Notes under the pieces: model-generated
What the model saw: the letters and a program-made list of their open reading frames with translations, nothing else
Told to the model about the DNA's origin: nothing
The model's database searches: none
Program-made: the position numbers and the translations under genes
In this document: one piece after another, positions 25,057 to 32,740 of the stretch
Position numbering within the stretch: position 1 is the first letter of the stretch
Layout: each line of letters starts with the position of its first letter
DNA from: Desulfocorpusculum sp964414345
GTDB taxonomy: Bacteria; Desulfobacterota; Desulfocorpusculales; Desulfocorpusculum
Assembly: GCA_964414345.1 (NCBI GenBank)
Contig: CAYPWF010000007.1
Coordinates: 1 to 64,000 of the forward strand
Direction: 5' to 3'
Length of the DNA stretch: 64,000 nucleotides

Positions 25057-26202
25057 ATGATTTCTTCTAGAGCCGTGGAGATCCCACCGTTTATAGTAAT
25101 GGACGTTTTGGAACGTGCCAAAGCAATGGAAAGGCAAGGGGTGGATGTTGTGCACCTGGAGGTTGGGGAGCCTGATTTCGACACCCCCTCATGCATTGTG
25201 GATGCGGCTGTGGAGGCCATGCGGGCAGGCAAGACCCATTACACCCATTCCCAGGGGCTGTACGAGCTAAGGGAGGCCATTTGCGAGCATTACCAGACCC
25301 GCTATGGGGTCAGCCTGGATCCCGAGAGGGTGGTGGTCACGGCAGGCACTTCCCCGGCCTTGCTCTTGGCTTTTGCTTCACTCTTGGAGCCTGGGGATGA
25401 GGTGGTGCTATCCAACCCCCATTACGCTTGTTATCCGCATTTCGTCAGATTCTTGGGCGGCAGGCCGGTCTTTGTGGAAGCAGAGGAGCAGGACGGGTTC
25501 CAGTTGCGTGCGGAGAGAATCGAGCAGGCCATAACCTCAAGGACCAAGGCGATCCTGGTCAACTCCCCGTCCAATCCCACAGGGAACCTCCTGGATTCAG
25601 AGCGCTTGGAAGCCATTGCACAGATCGGTCCTATGGTAATTTCAGATGAGATTTACCACGGCCTGGTTTATGGAGAAAGCGAGCGTTCCATCCTGGAGTT
25701 CACGGATAGGGCCATAGTACTGAACGGCTTCTCAAAACTATATGCCATGACGGGCTGGAGGCTGGGGTATCTGATTCTGCCCCAAGAGTTGGTAAGACCA
25801 ATACAGAAAATCCACCAGAATTTCTTCATCTCGGCCAACGATTTCGGACAATGGGCCGCCATAGCGGCCCTTAGGAAGGCTCAGCAGGACGTGGAGCGCA
25901 TGAGACGAATCTACGACGAGAGACGCAGATATCTGATCCCCAAGCTTCGGGAGCTGGGTTTTGGAATTCAGGTGGAGCCAACAGGGGCCTTTTATGTTCT
26001 GGCCAATGCCCGCGCTTTTTCTGAAAACTCCTACCAACTGGCCTTTGAGATCTTGGAGAAGGCCCGCGTGGGGGTGGCCCCGGGCATAGATTTTGGAAGC
26101 AATGCAGAAGGGTATTTAAGATTCTCCTACGCGGCTTCCCTGGAGAGGATCCGAGAGGGTATGGCCCGGCTGGGCAGTTATCTAAGGGGAAGAGGAGCTT
26201 GA
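25057..26202 (+). CDS. Class I/II pyridoxal-phosphate aminotransferase
   Basis: A 381-residue fold-type I aminotransferase of the AspC/AAT-I gamma group. The Schiff-base lysine is K227 in LNGFSKLYAMTGWRLGY. The N-terminal VVHLEVGEPDFDTP, the phosphate-binding AGTSPALLLAF, NSPSNPTGN and the C-terminal YLRFSYAAS (substrate Arg) are all present. Aspartate or an aromatic or branched amino acid could be the donor; sequence alone does not decide. The 175 nt upstream are divergent from the receiver gene and hold an AT-rich patch (ATTATATTAGG). It is 22 nt from engB on the same strand. Confidence 0.9.
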   Translation: MISSRAVEIPPFIVMDVLERAKAMERQGVDVVHLEVGEPDFDTPSCIVDAAVEAMRAGKTHYTHSQGLYELREAICEHYQTRYGVSLDPERVVVTAGTSPALLLAFASLLEPGDEVVLSNPHYACYPHFVRFLGGRPVFVEAEEQDGFQLRAERIEQAITSRTKAILVNSPSNPTGNLLDSERLEAIAQIGPMVISDEIYHGLVYGESERSILEFTDRAIVLNGFSKLYAMTGWRLGYLILPQELVRPIQKIHQNFFISANDFGQWAAIAALRKAQQDVERMRRIYDERRRYLIPKLRELGFGIQVEPTGAFYVLANARAFSENSYQLAFEILEKARVGVAPGIDFGSNAEGYLRFSYAASLERIREGMARLGSYLRGRGA

Positions 26203-26224
26203 AGAGGGGAAAAGGAACCAGTCC

Positions 26225-26863
26225 GTGGTTTGGGCCAGGCAAGTAGGATTCATAGCAGTCGCTTCACACCCCGGCCAATATCCTAATACCGGACTTCCGG
26301 AAGTGGCCTTTGCAGGCCGCTCCAATGTGGGTAAGTCCTCATTGATCAATGCCCTTGTGGGTCGAAAGGGATTGGCCCGCATCAGCCAGGTGCCTGGGAA
26401 GACAAGGCTCATTCACTTCTACCAGGTAGAGCGACTTTTTGTTTTGGTGGATCTGCCCGGCTATGGATATGCCAGGGTGCCGGAGGCTGTGCGGAAGGCA
26501 TGGAGACCCATGGTGGAAGCCTACTTGGCCGGAAGAAAGGAGCTTAGGCTTGTGGTCCTCCTGCTGGACATAAGAAGGATTCCGGCTGAGACGGACCTCC
26601 AGCTAAAAGGCTGGCTGCAAGCCCGGGGGATTCCTTTTTTGACGGTGGCCACAAAGCTAGACAAACTCTCAAGAGGGCAAGCCAAACAAAGACTCAGGGA
26701 GATTGCCAAGAAGATGGATGTGAGTCCAGAGGAAATCCTTGGCTTCTCATCAGTTACAGGGGAAGGCAAAAGAGAGCTAAGGAGCGCCATCTTTGGGTTT
26801 CTCTCAAACCCGCAAGGGGCGGGGGATCTTTTTACCCTTGACAGAGAGAGGGGAGTGGATTAA
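26225..26863 (+). CDS. engB: Ribosome-biogenesis GTPase EngB (YsxC/YihA)
   Basis: A 212-residue GTPase needed for large-subunit assembly. G1 is AGRSNVGKSSLINAL, G2 lies around PGKTRLIHFY, G3 is VDLPGYGYA, G4 is ATKLDKL and G5 is FSSVTGEGK. The length matches the family. It begins with GTG at 26225 behind a weak AGGGGAAAAGG site, 22 nt after the aminotransferase stop, so the two are probably co-transcribed. A terminator-like hairpin lies downstream, before the nuo operon. Confidence 0.95.
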   Translation: MVWARQVGFIAVASHPGQYPNTGLPEVAFAGRSNVGKSSLINALVGRKGLARISQVPGKTRLIHFYQVERLFVLVDLPGYGYARVPEAVRKAWRPMVEAYLAGRKELRLVVLLLDIRRIPAETDLQLKGWLQARGIPFLTVATKLDKLSRGQAKQRLREIAKKMDVSPEEILGFSSVTGEGKRELRSAIFGFLSNPQGAGDLFTLDRERGVD

Positions 26864-26943
26864 AGTTCCTCGGAAATTTTTCCGTGGTCTCTGCATGCGA
26901 ATGCGAAAGGTACTCTCGGTGCGGCGGATGAGGTAGAGAGGGG

Positions 26944-26978
26944 GGTCCATGGGTGATGCGGCCCATGGGCCTCTTTTT
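26944..26978 (+). terminator. Candidate intrinsic terminator between engB and nuoA
   Basis: GGTCCATGGGT (26944-26954) pairs with GCCCATGGGCC (26961-26971), including a G-U pair, around a 6-nt loop. CTCTTTTTG follows. It is 80 nt after the engB stop and 57 nt before nuoA, so it would insulate the nuo operon. A shorter hairpin, CGGAAA...TTTCCG, lies at about 26873. Confidence 0.55.
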
Positions 26979-27034
26979 GTGGCTTTCACCCACGGATAGG
27001 GGGCCGCGCCGGGTACTCAAGGAGGCGAAAGGCC

Positions 27035-27391
27035 ATGCCCTCGCAATATGTTCCCATTTTTCTGTTTCTGGTTGTGAACGTGGCCGTGGCGGCCATCATC
27101 ATCTTGCTTTCCACCTATCTTGCCAAGCGCAGGCCTTCTTCTCAGAAGCTTATGCCTTATGAATGCGGCATGGACCCTTTTGGAAGTGCCAGGAGGCGCT
27201 TCTCTGTGAAGTTTTTCGTCATCGCCATGCTGTTCATCATCTTCGACATAGAGGCGGTTTTCCTATACCCGTGGGCCGTGATCTTCGAGGATCTGAGGCT
27301 CTTCGGCCTGATCGAGATGGTGATTTTTATTGCCGTGCTGATACTTGGGCTCTTCTATGTTTGGCGGAAAGGGGCACTGGAATGGGAGTAA
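27035..27391 (+). CDS. nuoA: NADH-quinone oxidoreductase subunit A
   Basis: A 118-residue membrane subunit of complex I with three hydrophobic helices (about residues 6-28, 62-84 and 90-112). The family block YECGMDPFGSARRRFSVKFF is visible after helix 1, followed by ILFDIEAVFLYPW-like IIFDIEAVFLYPWA. It helps form the quinone cavity with NuoH and NuoD. First gene of the nuo operon; its end overlaps the nuoB start. Confidence 0.97.
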   Translation: MPSQYVPIFLFLVVNVAVAAIIILLSTYLAKRRPSSQKLMPYECGMDPFGSARRRFSVKFFVIAMLFIIFDIEAVFLYPWAVIFEDLRLFGLIEMVIFIAVLILGLFYVWRKGALEWE

Positions 27392-27873
27392 AAGGCCAGG
27401 GGCAGGGGTCGGTCATACTCACTCAATTGGAGTGGCTGGTCAACTGGGGCCGCAAGTCCTCCATGTGGCCGTTGGGCTTCGGGCTTGCCTGTTGCGCCTT
27501 GGAGATGATCGCCACAGCAGGTGGAAGCCGTTTTGACATAGCCCGGTTCGGGATGGAGGTGTTTAGACCCTCGCCCAGACAAGCCGATCTGATGATCGTG
27601 GCGGGGACGGTGAGCAAGAAGATGCTCCCGGCCGTGCTTAGGCTTTACGAACAGATGGCTGATCCCAAGTGGGTCATTGCCATGGGGGCTTGCGCTTCCA
27701 CGGGGGGGGTCTTTGACACTTATGCCGTGGTGCAGGGCATAGACAAATACCTTCCTGTGGACGTATATATCCCTGGCTGCCCGCCTAGGCCGGAGGCCTT
27801 GTTGCACGGTATCCTGCGGTTGCACGACATGGTACAGAAGGGGATCGCCCGCGGGGCGAGTCTTCGGGGGTGA
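27382..27873 (+). CDS. nuoB: NADH-quinone oxidoreductase subunit B
   Basis: A 163-residue subunit that binds the terminal [4Fe-4S] cluster N2, which reduces quinone. Cluster ligands are the tandem Cys in GLACCALEM, the Cys in GACASTGG and the Cys in YIPGCPPRPEAL. The frame is open from 27163, but the upstream part overlaps nuoA in another frame. The ATG at 27382, 10 nt before the nuoA end, gives a normal-length protein beginning MGVKGQGQGSVILTQLE. Confidence 0.97.
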   Translation: MGVKGQGQGSVILTQLEWLVNWGRKSSMWPLGFGLACCALEMIATAGGSRFDIARFGMEVFRPSPRQADLMIVAGTVSKKMLPAVLRLYEQMADPKWVIAMGACASTGGVFDTYAVVQGIDKYLPVDVYIPGCPPRPEALLHGILRLHDMVQKGIARGASLRG

Positions 27874-27876
27874 GCC

Positions 27877-28350
27877 ATGAGCGAGGAGCGCACGGTGGTG
27901 GAAAGGCTCCAGGAGAAATTCCCGGAAGCTGTGGAAGAGACAGGGGAGTTTCGCGGGCAAAGCTGGGTGGTTGTGCGCAAAGAGGATTTGTTGAAGGTGT
28001 GTGAATTCCTGAAAGATGACCCGGAAACGGGCTTTGATTTCCTCTCTTTTGTTTGTGCAGTGGATTATCTCCCCAGGGAGCCCAGGTTCGAGGTGGTGTA
28101 TCAGCTTTACTCCACCAAAACCCACAAGAGGTTCAGGCTCAAGACCCGTATAGGTTCCCAGGATGCCACAGTCCCATCCGTTACCTCCTTGTGGCCCACT
28201 GCCGACTGGCATGAGAGAGAGACCTTTGATCTTATGGGGATCAGTTTTCAGGACCATCCGGACCTTCGCAGGATCCTGCTTCCCGCGGACTGGGTTGGGC
28301 ATCCCCTGCGCAAGGACTATCCTTTGCAGGGGCCCGGGAGTACATCCTGA
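27877..28350 (+). CDS. nuoC: NADH-quinone oxidoreductase subunit C
   Basis: A 157-residue peripheral-arm subunit. The conserved C-terminal block is present: DWHERETFDLMGISFQDHPD followed by RRILLPADWVGHPLRKDY. It is separate from NuoD rather than fused to it as in E. coli. It starts 3 nt after the nuoB stop, with GGGGGTGAG as ribosome site. Confidence 0.96.
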   Translation: MSEERTVVERLQEKFPEAVEETGEFRGQSWVVVRKEDLLKVCEFLKDDPETGFDFLSFVCAVDYLPREPRFEVVYQLYSTKTHKRFRLKTRIGSQDATVPSVTSLWPTADWHERETFDLMGISFQDHPDLRRILLPADWVGHPLRKDYPLQGPGSTS

Positions 28351-28376
28351 TCCGGCAGGCAGGTGAGAGGAGCGAG

Positions 28377-29555
28377 ATGGAAGAATCACGCAGCGAAACC
28401 TTGATGTTGAATGTGGGGCCTCATCATCCCAGCACCCATGGGGTTCTGAGGGTGATAGTGGAGCTGGATGGGGAGAAGGTGGTGGATCTGAAGCCTGATT
28501 TGGGCTTTCTGCACCGTGGGGTGGAGAAACTGGCTGAGTCCAAGACCTACCACCAGTTCATACCAGTCACCGATCGCCTGGATTACATGGCGGCCTCTTA
28601 CAACAACTTTGCTTACTGCCTGGCCGTGGAGGAGCTGCTGGGGCTAGAGGTGCCCCCAAGGGCCCAATACATCAGGGTGCTCATAGGAGAACTCAACAGA
28701 ATCTTCAGCCATCTTTTCTGGCTGGGGACCCACGCACATGACTTGGGAGCCATGACCCCCATCTTTTATGCCCTCCGGGAACGGGAGGAGATCATGAATC
28801 TCCTGGAGATGTGCTGCGGAGGGAGGCTCACCCAGACCTATTTCCGCATAGGGGGCGTTGCTGCGGACCTGCCCGAGGGGTTTGTGCAGAAGGTGAGGCA
28901 GTTCACCAGTCATTTCCCCAAGAGAGTGGAGGAATACGAGACCCTTCTGACGGAGAACCCCATTTGGAAGGAGAGGGCTGTGGGGGTCGGGGTTCTGTCC
29001 AAGGAAGACGCCATAGCCTTTGGGGCCAGCGGCCCTATGGCCAGAGGCTCGGGCTTGGCTTTGGACGTGCGAAAGACGAATCCCTATTCCAGTTACCAGG
29101 ATTTTGATTTTGATATCCCGGTGTTCCAGGAAGGGGATGTGTACAGCCGTTACCTTGTGCGCATGGAGGAGCTGCGGCAGAGCACCAGGATCATAGATCA
29201 GGTGTTGGACCATTTGCCGGACGGGCCCTATCTGGCCGAGGCCCCAAAGCTGGTGCCTCCCCCCAAGGAAAGAACCCTTTCGGAGATAGAAGCTCTGATC
29301 CACCACTTCATACTTTATGAGGAAGGATTCAAACCGCCGGTAGGGGAGGTCTACGTGTGTGTGGAGTCCCCGAGGGGGGAGATGGGTTACTATTTGGTAA
29401 GCGACGGGGGCCCAAAGCCTTATAGGCTCAAGATAAGGCCGCCTGCCTTCGTGAATTTGGAGTCGCTGGCCAGGATCACCAGGGGAAGGCTACTGGCAGA
29501 CCTCATAGCCATCTTGAGCAGCGTGGACATAGTGCTGGCCGAAATAGACCGGTGA
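28377..29555 (+). CDS. nuoD: NADH-quinone oxidoreductase subunit D
   Basis: A 392-residue subunit related to the [NiFe]-hydrogenase large subunit but without the Ni ligands. Typical blocks are LNVGPHHPSTHGVLRVIVEL (residues 10-29), HRGVEKL, DRLDYMAASYNN, the IGGVAADLP segment and a C-terminal PSFVNL-like PAFVNLESL. It lines the quinone site with NuoB. It is the last standard subunit before a four-gene insertion (29608-31692). Confidence 0.97.
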   Translation: MEESRSETLMLNVGPHHPSTHGVLRVIVELDGEKVVDLKPDLGFLHRGVEKLAESKTYHQFIPVTDRLDYMAASYNNFAYCLAVEELLGLEVPPRAQYIRVLIGELNRIFSHLFWLGTHAHDLGAMTPIFYALREREEIMNLLEMCCGGRLTQTYFRIGGVAADLPEGFVQKVRQFTSHFPKRVEEYETLLTENPIWKERAVGVGVLSKEDAIAFGASGPMARGSGLALDVRKTNPYSSYQDFDFDIPVFQEGDVYSRYLVRMEELRQSTRIIDQVLDHLPDGPYLAEAPKLVPPPKERTLSEIEALIHHFILYEEGFKPPVGEVYVCVESPRGEMGYYLVSDGGPKPYRLKIRPPAFVNLESLARITRGRLLADLIAILSSVDIVLAEIDR

Positions 29556-29607
29556 ACCTGGCAGGCCAGCCAGGTTGGTGCTGACCCCGGAGGGGGCCTG
29601 CCTGCGG

Positions 29608-30051
29608 ATGCATGCAGTTTACAAAGAGACCTTTTTTATAGAGGGGGGAGACTTCAGCCGGGCAGGGGCTGCGGCCAGCAGGGTTAAACAGATCCTAAAG
29701 GAAATAGGCCTGGAGGCCCAATACATAAAGAGGGCGGTGATTATAGCCTACGAGGCAGAGATAAACGTGGTCTCCTATGCCCAAAGGGGACAGATGAGCC
29801 TGGCTGTGAGCCCTTCCCAGATAGAGATCATTGTGGAGGATGTAGGCCCAGGCATAGAGGACATAGAGCTTGCAATGCAAGAAGGTTATTCCACTGCCAC
29901 AGACTGGATCCGGGAGATGGGTTTTGGAGCAGGCATGGGGCTTCCCAACATAAAAAAGAACTCTGACCTGCTCCAGATTGACTCCAAAGTCGGATCAGGG
30001 ACCCGATTGCACGCACAGGTGCACATCAGAGAGCCTAGGGGCAAGGCATGA
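29608..30051 (+). CDS. RsbW/SpoIIAB-like ATP-binding protein inside the nuo operon
   Basis: A 147-residue GHKL-type ATPase domain. The N-box is AYEAEINVVSYA, the G1 box is VEDVGPGIEDI and the G2 box is GFGAGMGLPNIKKN. These give a complete ATP site of the anti-sigma-factor kinase type, with no histidine phosphotransfer domain. Related genes sit beside electron-bifurcating [FeFe] hydrogenase (Hyd/Hnd) operons in other anaerobes; the role there is unknown as far as I know. The frame extends to a TTG at 29575, but GGAGGGGG precedes the ATG at 29608. The stop overlaps the next gene by 4 nt. Confidence 0.85.
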   Translation: MHAVYKETFFIEGGDFSRAGAAASRVKQILKEIGLEAQYIKRAVIIAYEAEINVVSYAQRGQMSLAVSPSQIEIIVEDVGPGIEDIELAMQEGYSTATDWIREMGFGAGMGLPNIKKNSDLLQIDSKVGSGTRLHAQVHIREPRGKA

Positions 30052-30401
30052 GACTCCAGGAAGTGGTCAAAGAGCTGGGCCTGAAAGTCTGTTGCTGCCA
30101 GGATAGGTTGGATCGCCAGGTAAGTGGAGCTTATGTTAGTGATCTTTTAAGCGATGTTATGGCCAGGGCAAAGGCGGGAGATCTCTGGATAACCCTTCAG
30201 ACCCACTTGAACATAGTGGCTGTGGCCGCCCTAAATGATTTGGCAGGGGTGATCCTGGTAAACGGCCGGGAGCCAGAGGAGGCCACACTGAGAAAGGCCC
30301 AGGATGAAGGGGTGGTCTTGATGATCTCGCAAGAGCCCACCTTTGAGGTGGCCGGCAAGCTTTACCAGATGGGGATACTGGGAGGCCATGGGCCTGGTTG
30401 A
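30048..30401 (+). CDS. DRTGG-domain protein
   Basis: A 117-residue protein consisting of little more than a DRTGG-type domain. The recognisable pattern is VSGAYVSDLLSDVMARAKAGDLWITLQTHLNIVAVAAL, then GVILVNGREP and GVVLMISQEPTFEVAGKLY. Such domains also occur between CBS domains and in phosphotransacetylases and are thought to bind a ligand or regulate. The ATG overlaps the previous stop (ATGA), and the next gene starts inside this one. Translational coupling suggests it works with its neighbours. Similar small proteins occur beside Hyd/Hnd hydrogenase genes. Confidence 0.85.
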   Translation: MRLQEVVKELGLKVCCCQDRLDRQVSGAYVSDLLSDVMARAKAGDLWITLQTHLNIVAVAALNDLAGVILVNGREPEEATLRKAQDEGVVLMISQEPTFEVAGKLYQMGILGGHGPG

Positions 30402-31137
30402 GATCCGGGCTGACCTCCACATACACACTTCCCTGTCACCCTGTGCGGACACTTGGCGTATGACCCCAGGGGCCATAGTCCAGTCTGCCAGGAGCATGGG
30501 GCTGGAGCTAATAGCTGTGTGTGACCACAACTCCATGAGGAATGTTGCCGCGGTTCAGAAAAGGGCAGAAGGGGCGGGCTTGGCAGTCTTGCCAGGCATG
30601 GAGATAACCTCCGCTGAGGAGGTGCACTTGCTGGGGCTTTTCCCGGATTTGGATCGGGCAATGGCCTTCCAAGAGCTTGTGGACAGAAGTCTACCCGGGG
30701 AGAACATCCCTGAGATCTTTGGATATCAGGTCTTGATGGACGAGCAGGATGAAATTATTGGCTCTGAGGAGAGGTTCCTGGCAGGGGCTACCAACTTGAA
30801 GTTGGAGGAGTTGGTGGAGGCCATACACGGGCAGGCAGGCCTGGCCATAGCAAGCCATGTGGATCGAGAGGGGTTTGGTATCCTGGGTCAATTGGGTTTG
30901 ATTCCTGAAGGTCTTGCCCTAGACGGGCTTGAGATCTCCTGGGCCATGACCCGGCCTGAGGCCAAGGAAAGATTTCCTCAGATAAAAAGCTGGCCTTTGC
31001 TTAGGAGCTCAGATGCCCATAGCCCCGAGGAGGTGGGAAGGGCCTGGAGCAGGCTGAAGGTGGAAGCGGCCAGCTTTGAGGAAGTCAGGCTGGCTCTCAG
31101 GGGGGAGGAAGGCCGCTCGGTGGTGGGGGGCGTTTAA
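30388..31137 (+). CDS. PHP-domain metal-dependent hydrolase
   Basis: A 249-residue PHP-superfamily protein. Metal ligands are visible in RADLHIHTSLSPCADT (residues 6-21), VCDHNSM, PGMEITSAEEVHLLGLF, ASHVDREGFG and, near the end, LRSSDAHSPEEVG. This is the pattern of the YciV/RNase AM-like and polymerase-associated PHP phosphoesterases. A nucleotide or phosphate-ester substrate is likely; the true one is unknown. GGGAGG precedes the ATG at 30388, which overlaps the DRTGG gene by 14 nt. It is the third gene of the insertion between nuoD and nuoE. Confidence 0.88.
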   Translation: MGLVEIRADLHIHTSLSPCADTWRMTPGAIVQSARSMGLELIAVCDHNSMRNVAAVQKRAEGAGLAVLPGMEITSAEEVHLLGLFPDLDRAMAFQELVDRSLPGENIPEIFGYQVLMDEQDEIIGSEERFLAGATNLKLEELVEAIHGQAGLAIASHVDREGFGILGQLGLIPEGLALDGLEISWAMTRPEAKERFPQIKSWPLLRSSDAHSPEEVGRAWSRLKVEAASFEEVRLALRGEEGRSVVGGV

Positions 31138-31140
31138 GGT

Positions 31141-31692
31141 TTGGAGGACCTTTCCCTCCACATCCTGGATGTGGCTGAAAACGGCCTCAAGGCAGGGGCA
31201 AAACAGATCCGGATAAGGATACTTGAGGATCTGGAGGCCGACAGGTTGGAATTAGAGGTGGAGGACGACGGTAGCGGGATGGATCCGGAAATGACCACCA
31301 AAGCCTTGGATCCCTTTGTGACCACACGCACAACTAGGCGGGTGGGATTGGGGTTGCCGTTTCTTAGGGAAGCCGCCCGCATGACCGGGGGAGAGGTGGA
31401 GTTGGACTCCTTTCCAGGCAGGGGTACCAGGGTGCGTGCTACATTTCAGCACAGCCACATAGACAGAAAGCCTTTGGGGGACATGGGGGCCACCTTGGTG
31501 GGGATCCTACTGGGTGGGCCCCATGTGGACATTTCTTACGAACACATAAGGGCTGGCAGGACATTCTGTCTTGACACCCGTGAACTTCGCAGGGAGCTAG
31601 ACCCGGTGCCCATTACGCAGCCTGAAGTATTGGAGTGGATCCGGCAAAGGGTTCGAGAGGGGCTGCGGGAAATAGGGGCCCTTGAGTCGTGA
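31141..31692 (+). CDS. HATPase_c-domain protein inside the nuo operon
   Basis: A 183-residue protein with a histidine-kinase-type ATPase domain in residues 1-105: N-box LDVAENGLKAGAK, G1 VEDDGSGMDPE, a truncated G2 RRVGLGLPFLREAA and GRGTRVRATF. No dimerisation/His-phosphotransfer domain is present. The last 80 residues are an additional domain I cannot name. Same-architecture proteins are found next to HydABC/Hnd genes. The start is TTG at 31141, 3 nt after the PHP stop; the protein then begins MEDLSLHILDVAEN, as in relatives. It precedes nuoE. Confidence 0.82.
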   Translation: MEDLSLHILDVAENGLKAGAKQIRIRILEDLEADRLELEVEDDGSGMDPEMTTKALDPFVTTRTTRRVGLGLPFLREAARMTGGEVELDSFPGRGTRVRATFQHSHIDRKPLGDMGATLVGILLGGPHVDISYEHIRAGRTFCLDTRELRRELDPVPITQPEVLEWIRQRVREGLREIGALES

Positions 31693-31735
31693 GAAGCCGG
31701 GTCCTAGGCATCAGATAGGGGGGTGTGAGAAGGCC

Positions 31736-32242
31736 ATGAGCCAGATGAGCCAGCAACCACTGGTGGAGATAGTGGATAGAATCCCAGAGGAAGAACTAGC
31801 CAAACTGGACCCGGTGATAGCCAAGTACGCCGGGAGGCACGGGTATTTGATCCCGGCCCTTAAAGAAGCCCAAGAGATCTTCGGGTACCTGCCCCAGGAG
31901 GTTCAGACCCGTCTGGCCCATGGCCTCAACGTGTCGCCCAGTTACATTTACGGGGTGGTCTCCTTTTACGCTTTTTTCACCATGATCCCCAGGGGACGCC
32001 ACACCATAAGGCTTTGCCTTGGCACGGCCTGCTATGTGAAAGGGGCCCCCGAGATACTGGCCAAGATAGAGCAGGAGCTCTGCATCGGCGTGGGAGACAC
32101 CACTCCCGACAAGCGCTTCACCCTTGTGGAGGTCAGGTGCCTGGGAGCCTGCGGTCTGGCACCCGTCATGATGGTGGGGGAGGATACCCACGGCAACTTG
32201 GAGCCCGGGACCGTCATGGATATCCTGGACCAATACAAATAG
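31736..32242 (+). CDS. nuoE: NADH-quinone oxidoreductase subunit E (HydC/HndA-like)
   Basis: A 168-residue thioredoxin-fold subunit carrying the [2Fe-2S] cluster N1a: CLGTAC and, about 37 residues later, CLGAC. The segment GYLPQEVQTRLAHGLNVSPSYIYGVVSFYAFF is characteristic. The frame opens at 31682, but the ATG at 31736 gives MSQMSQQPLVEIVDRI, the expected N terminus. It follows the HATPase gene by 43 nt, the order seen in Hyd/Hnd hydrogenase clusters, and would pass electrons to or from NuoF. Confidence 0.95.
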   Translation: MSQMSQQPLVEIVDRIPEEELAKLDPVIAKYAGRHGYLIPALKEAQEIFGYLPQEVQTRLAHGLNVSPSYIYGVVSFYAFFTMIPRGRHTIRLCLGTACYVKGAPEILAKIEQELCIGVGDTTPDKRFTLVEVRCLGACGLAPVMMVGEDTHGNLEPGTVMDILDQYK

Positions 32243-32266
32243 CGCAGGCCCAAGGGGGTGATTCAG

Positions 32267-32653
32267 GTGGCCAAGCTAAGCATAGAGGATCTCAAGAGAA
32301 TAAAGGAAAGGGAGATGGCTCGGATGAGCCTCAGGGAAGGGGAGCACCGGGCCAAGATCGTGGTGCACATGGGCACCTGCGGTATTGCAGCCGGGGCCCG
32401 CAAGGTCATGGAGGCCTTCCTGGAAGCAGTGACCGAATCAGGGGCCAGGGACGTTGTGGTGACCCAGTCCGGTTGCGCAGGGCTTTGCAACAGGGAGCCC
32501 ATGGCCACAGTGGAGATCGTGGAAAAAGCTCCCATTAAGTACGTGGACCTGAACCCTGAGAAGGCCAAGCGAATCTTCCAGGAACACATCCAGGGCGGAC
32601 ATGTGGTGGAGGAGTATGCCTTGGGTCGGGGGAGCGAGAGTACGGCTGGTTGA
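32267..32653 (+). CDS. Thioredoxin-fold (2Fe-2S)-type ferredoxin-like protein
   Basis: A 128-residue protein of the small HndB-like ferredoxin group: VVHMGTCGIAAGARKVM, then VVVTQSGCAGLCNREP. Only three cysteines appear in the cluster region, whereas NuoE and the NuoF N-terminal domain each have four. The cluster may therefore be incomplete or use another ligand. The frame opens with GTG at 32258, but AAGGGGGTGA there looks like the ribosome site for the GTG at 32267, which is preferred. Such a gene lies between hydC and hydB in hydrogenase operons. It is not a standard complex I subunit. Confidence 0.85.
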   Translation: MAKLSIEDLKRIKEREMARMSLREGEHRAKIVVHMGTCGIAAGARKVMEAFLEAVTESGARDVVVTQSGCAGLCNREPMATVEIVEKAPIKYVDLNPEKAKRIFQEHIQGGHVVEEYALGRGSESTAG

Positions 32654-32740
32654 GAGGGGTTTTTTAGAAAGGGCTGCAGGCAGAAGTTGGAAAGGGGGCC
32701 GCCTGGCAAGTGGAATGCGGCCCAGGGGAGGATCTGGACC

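Noticed and set aside
29608..31692. The HATPase proteins as two-component sensor kinases
   Set aside because: Both lack a dimerisation/phospho-acceptor His domain and any sensor or membrane part; only the ATP-binding domain is present.
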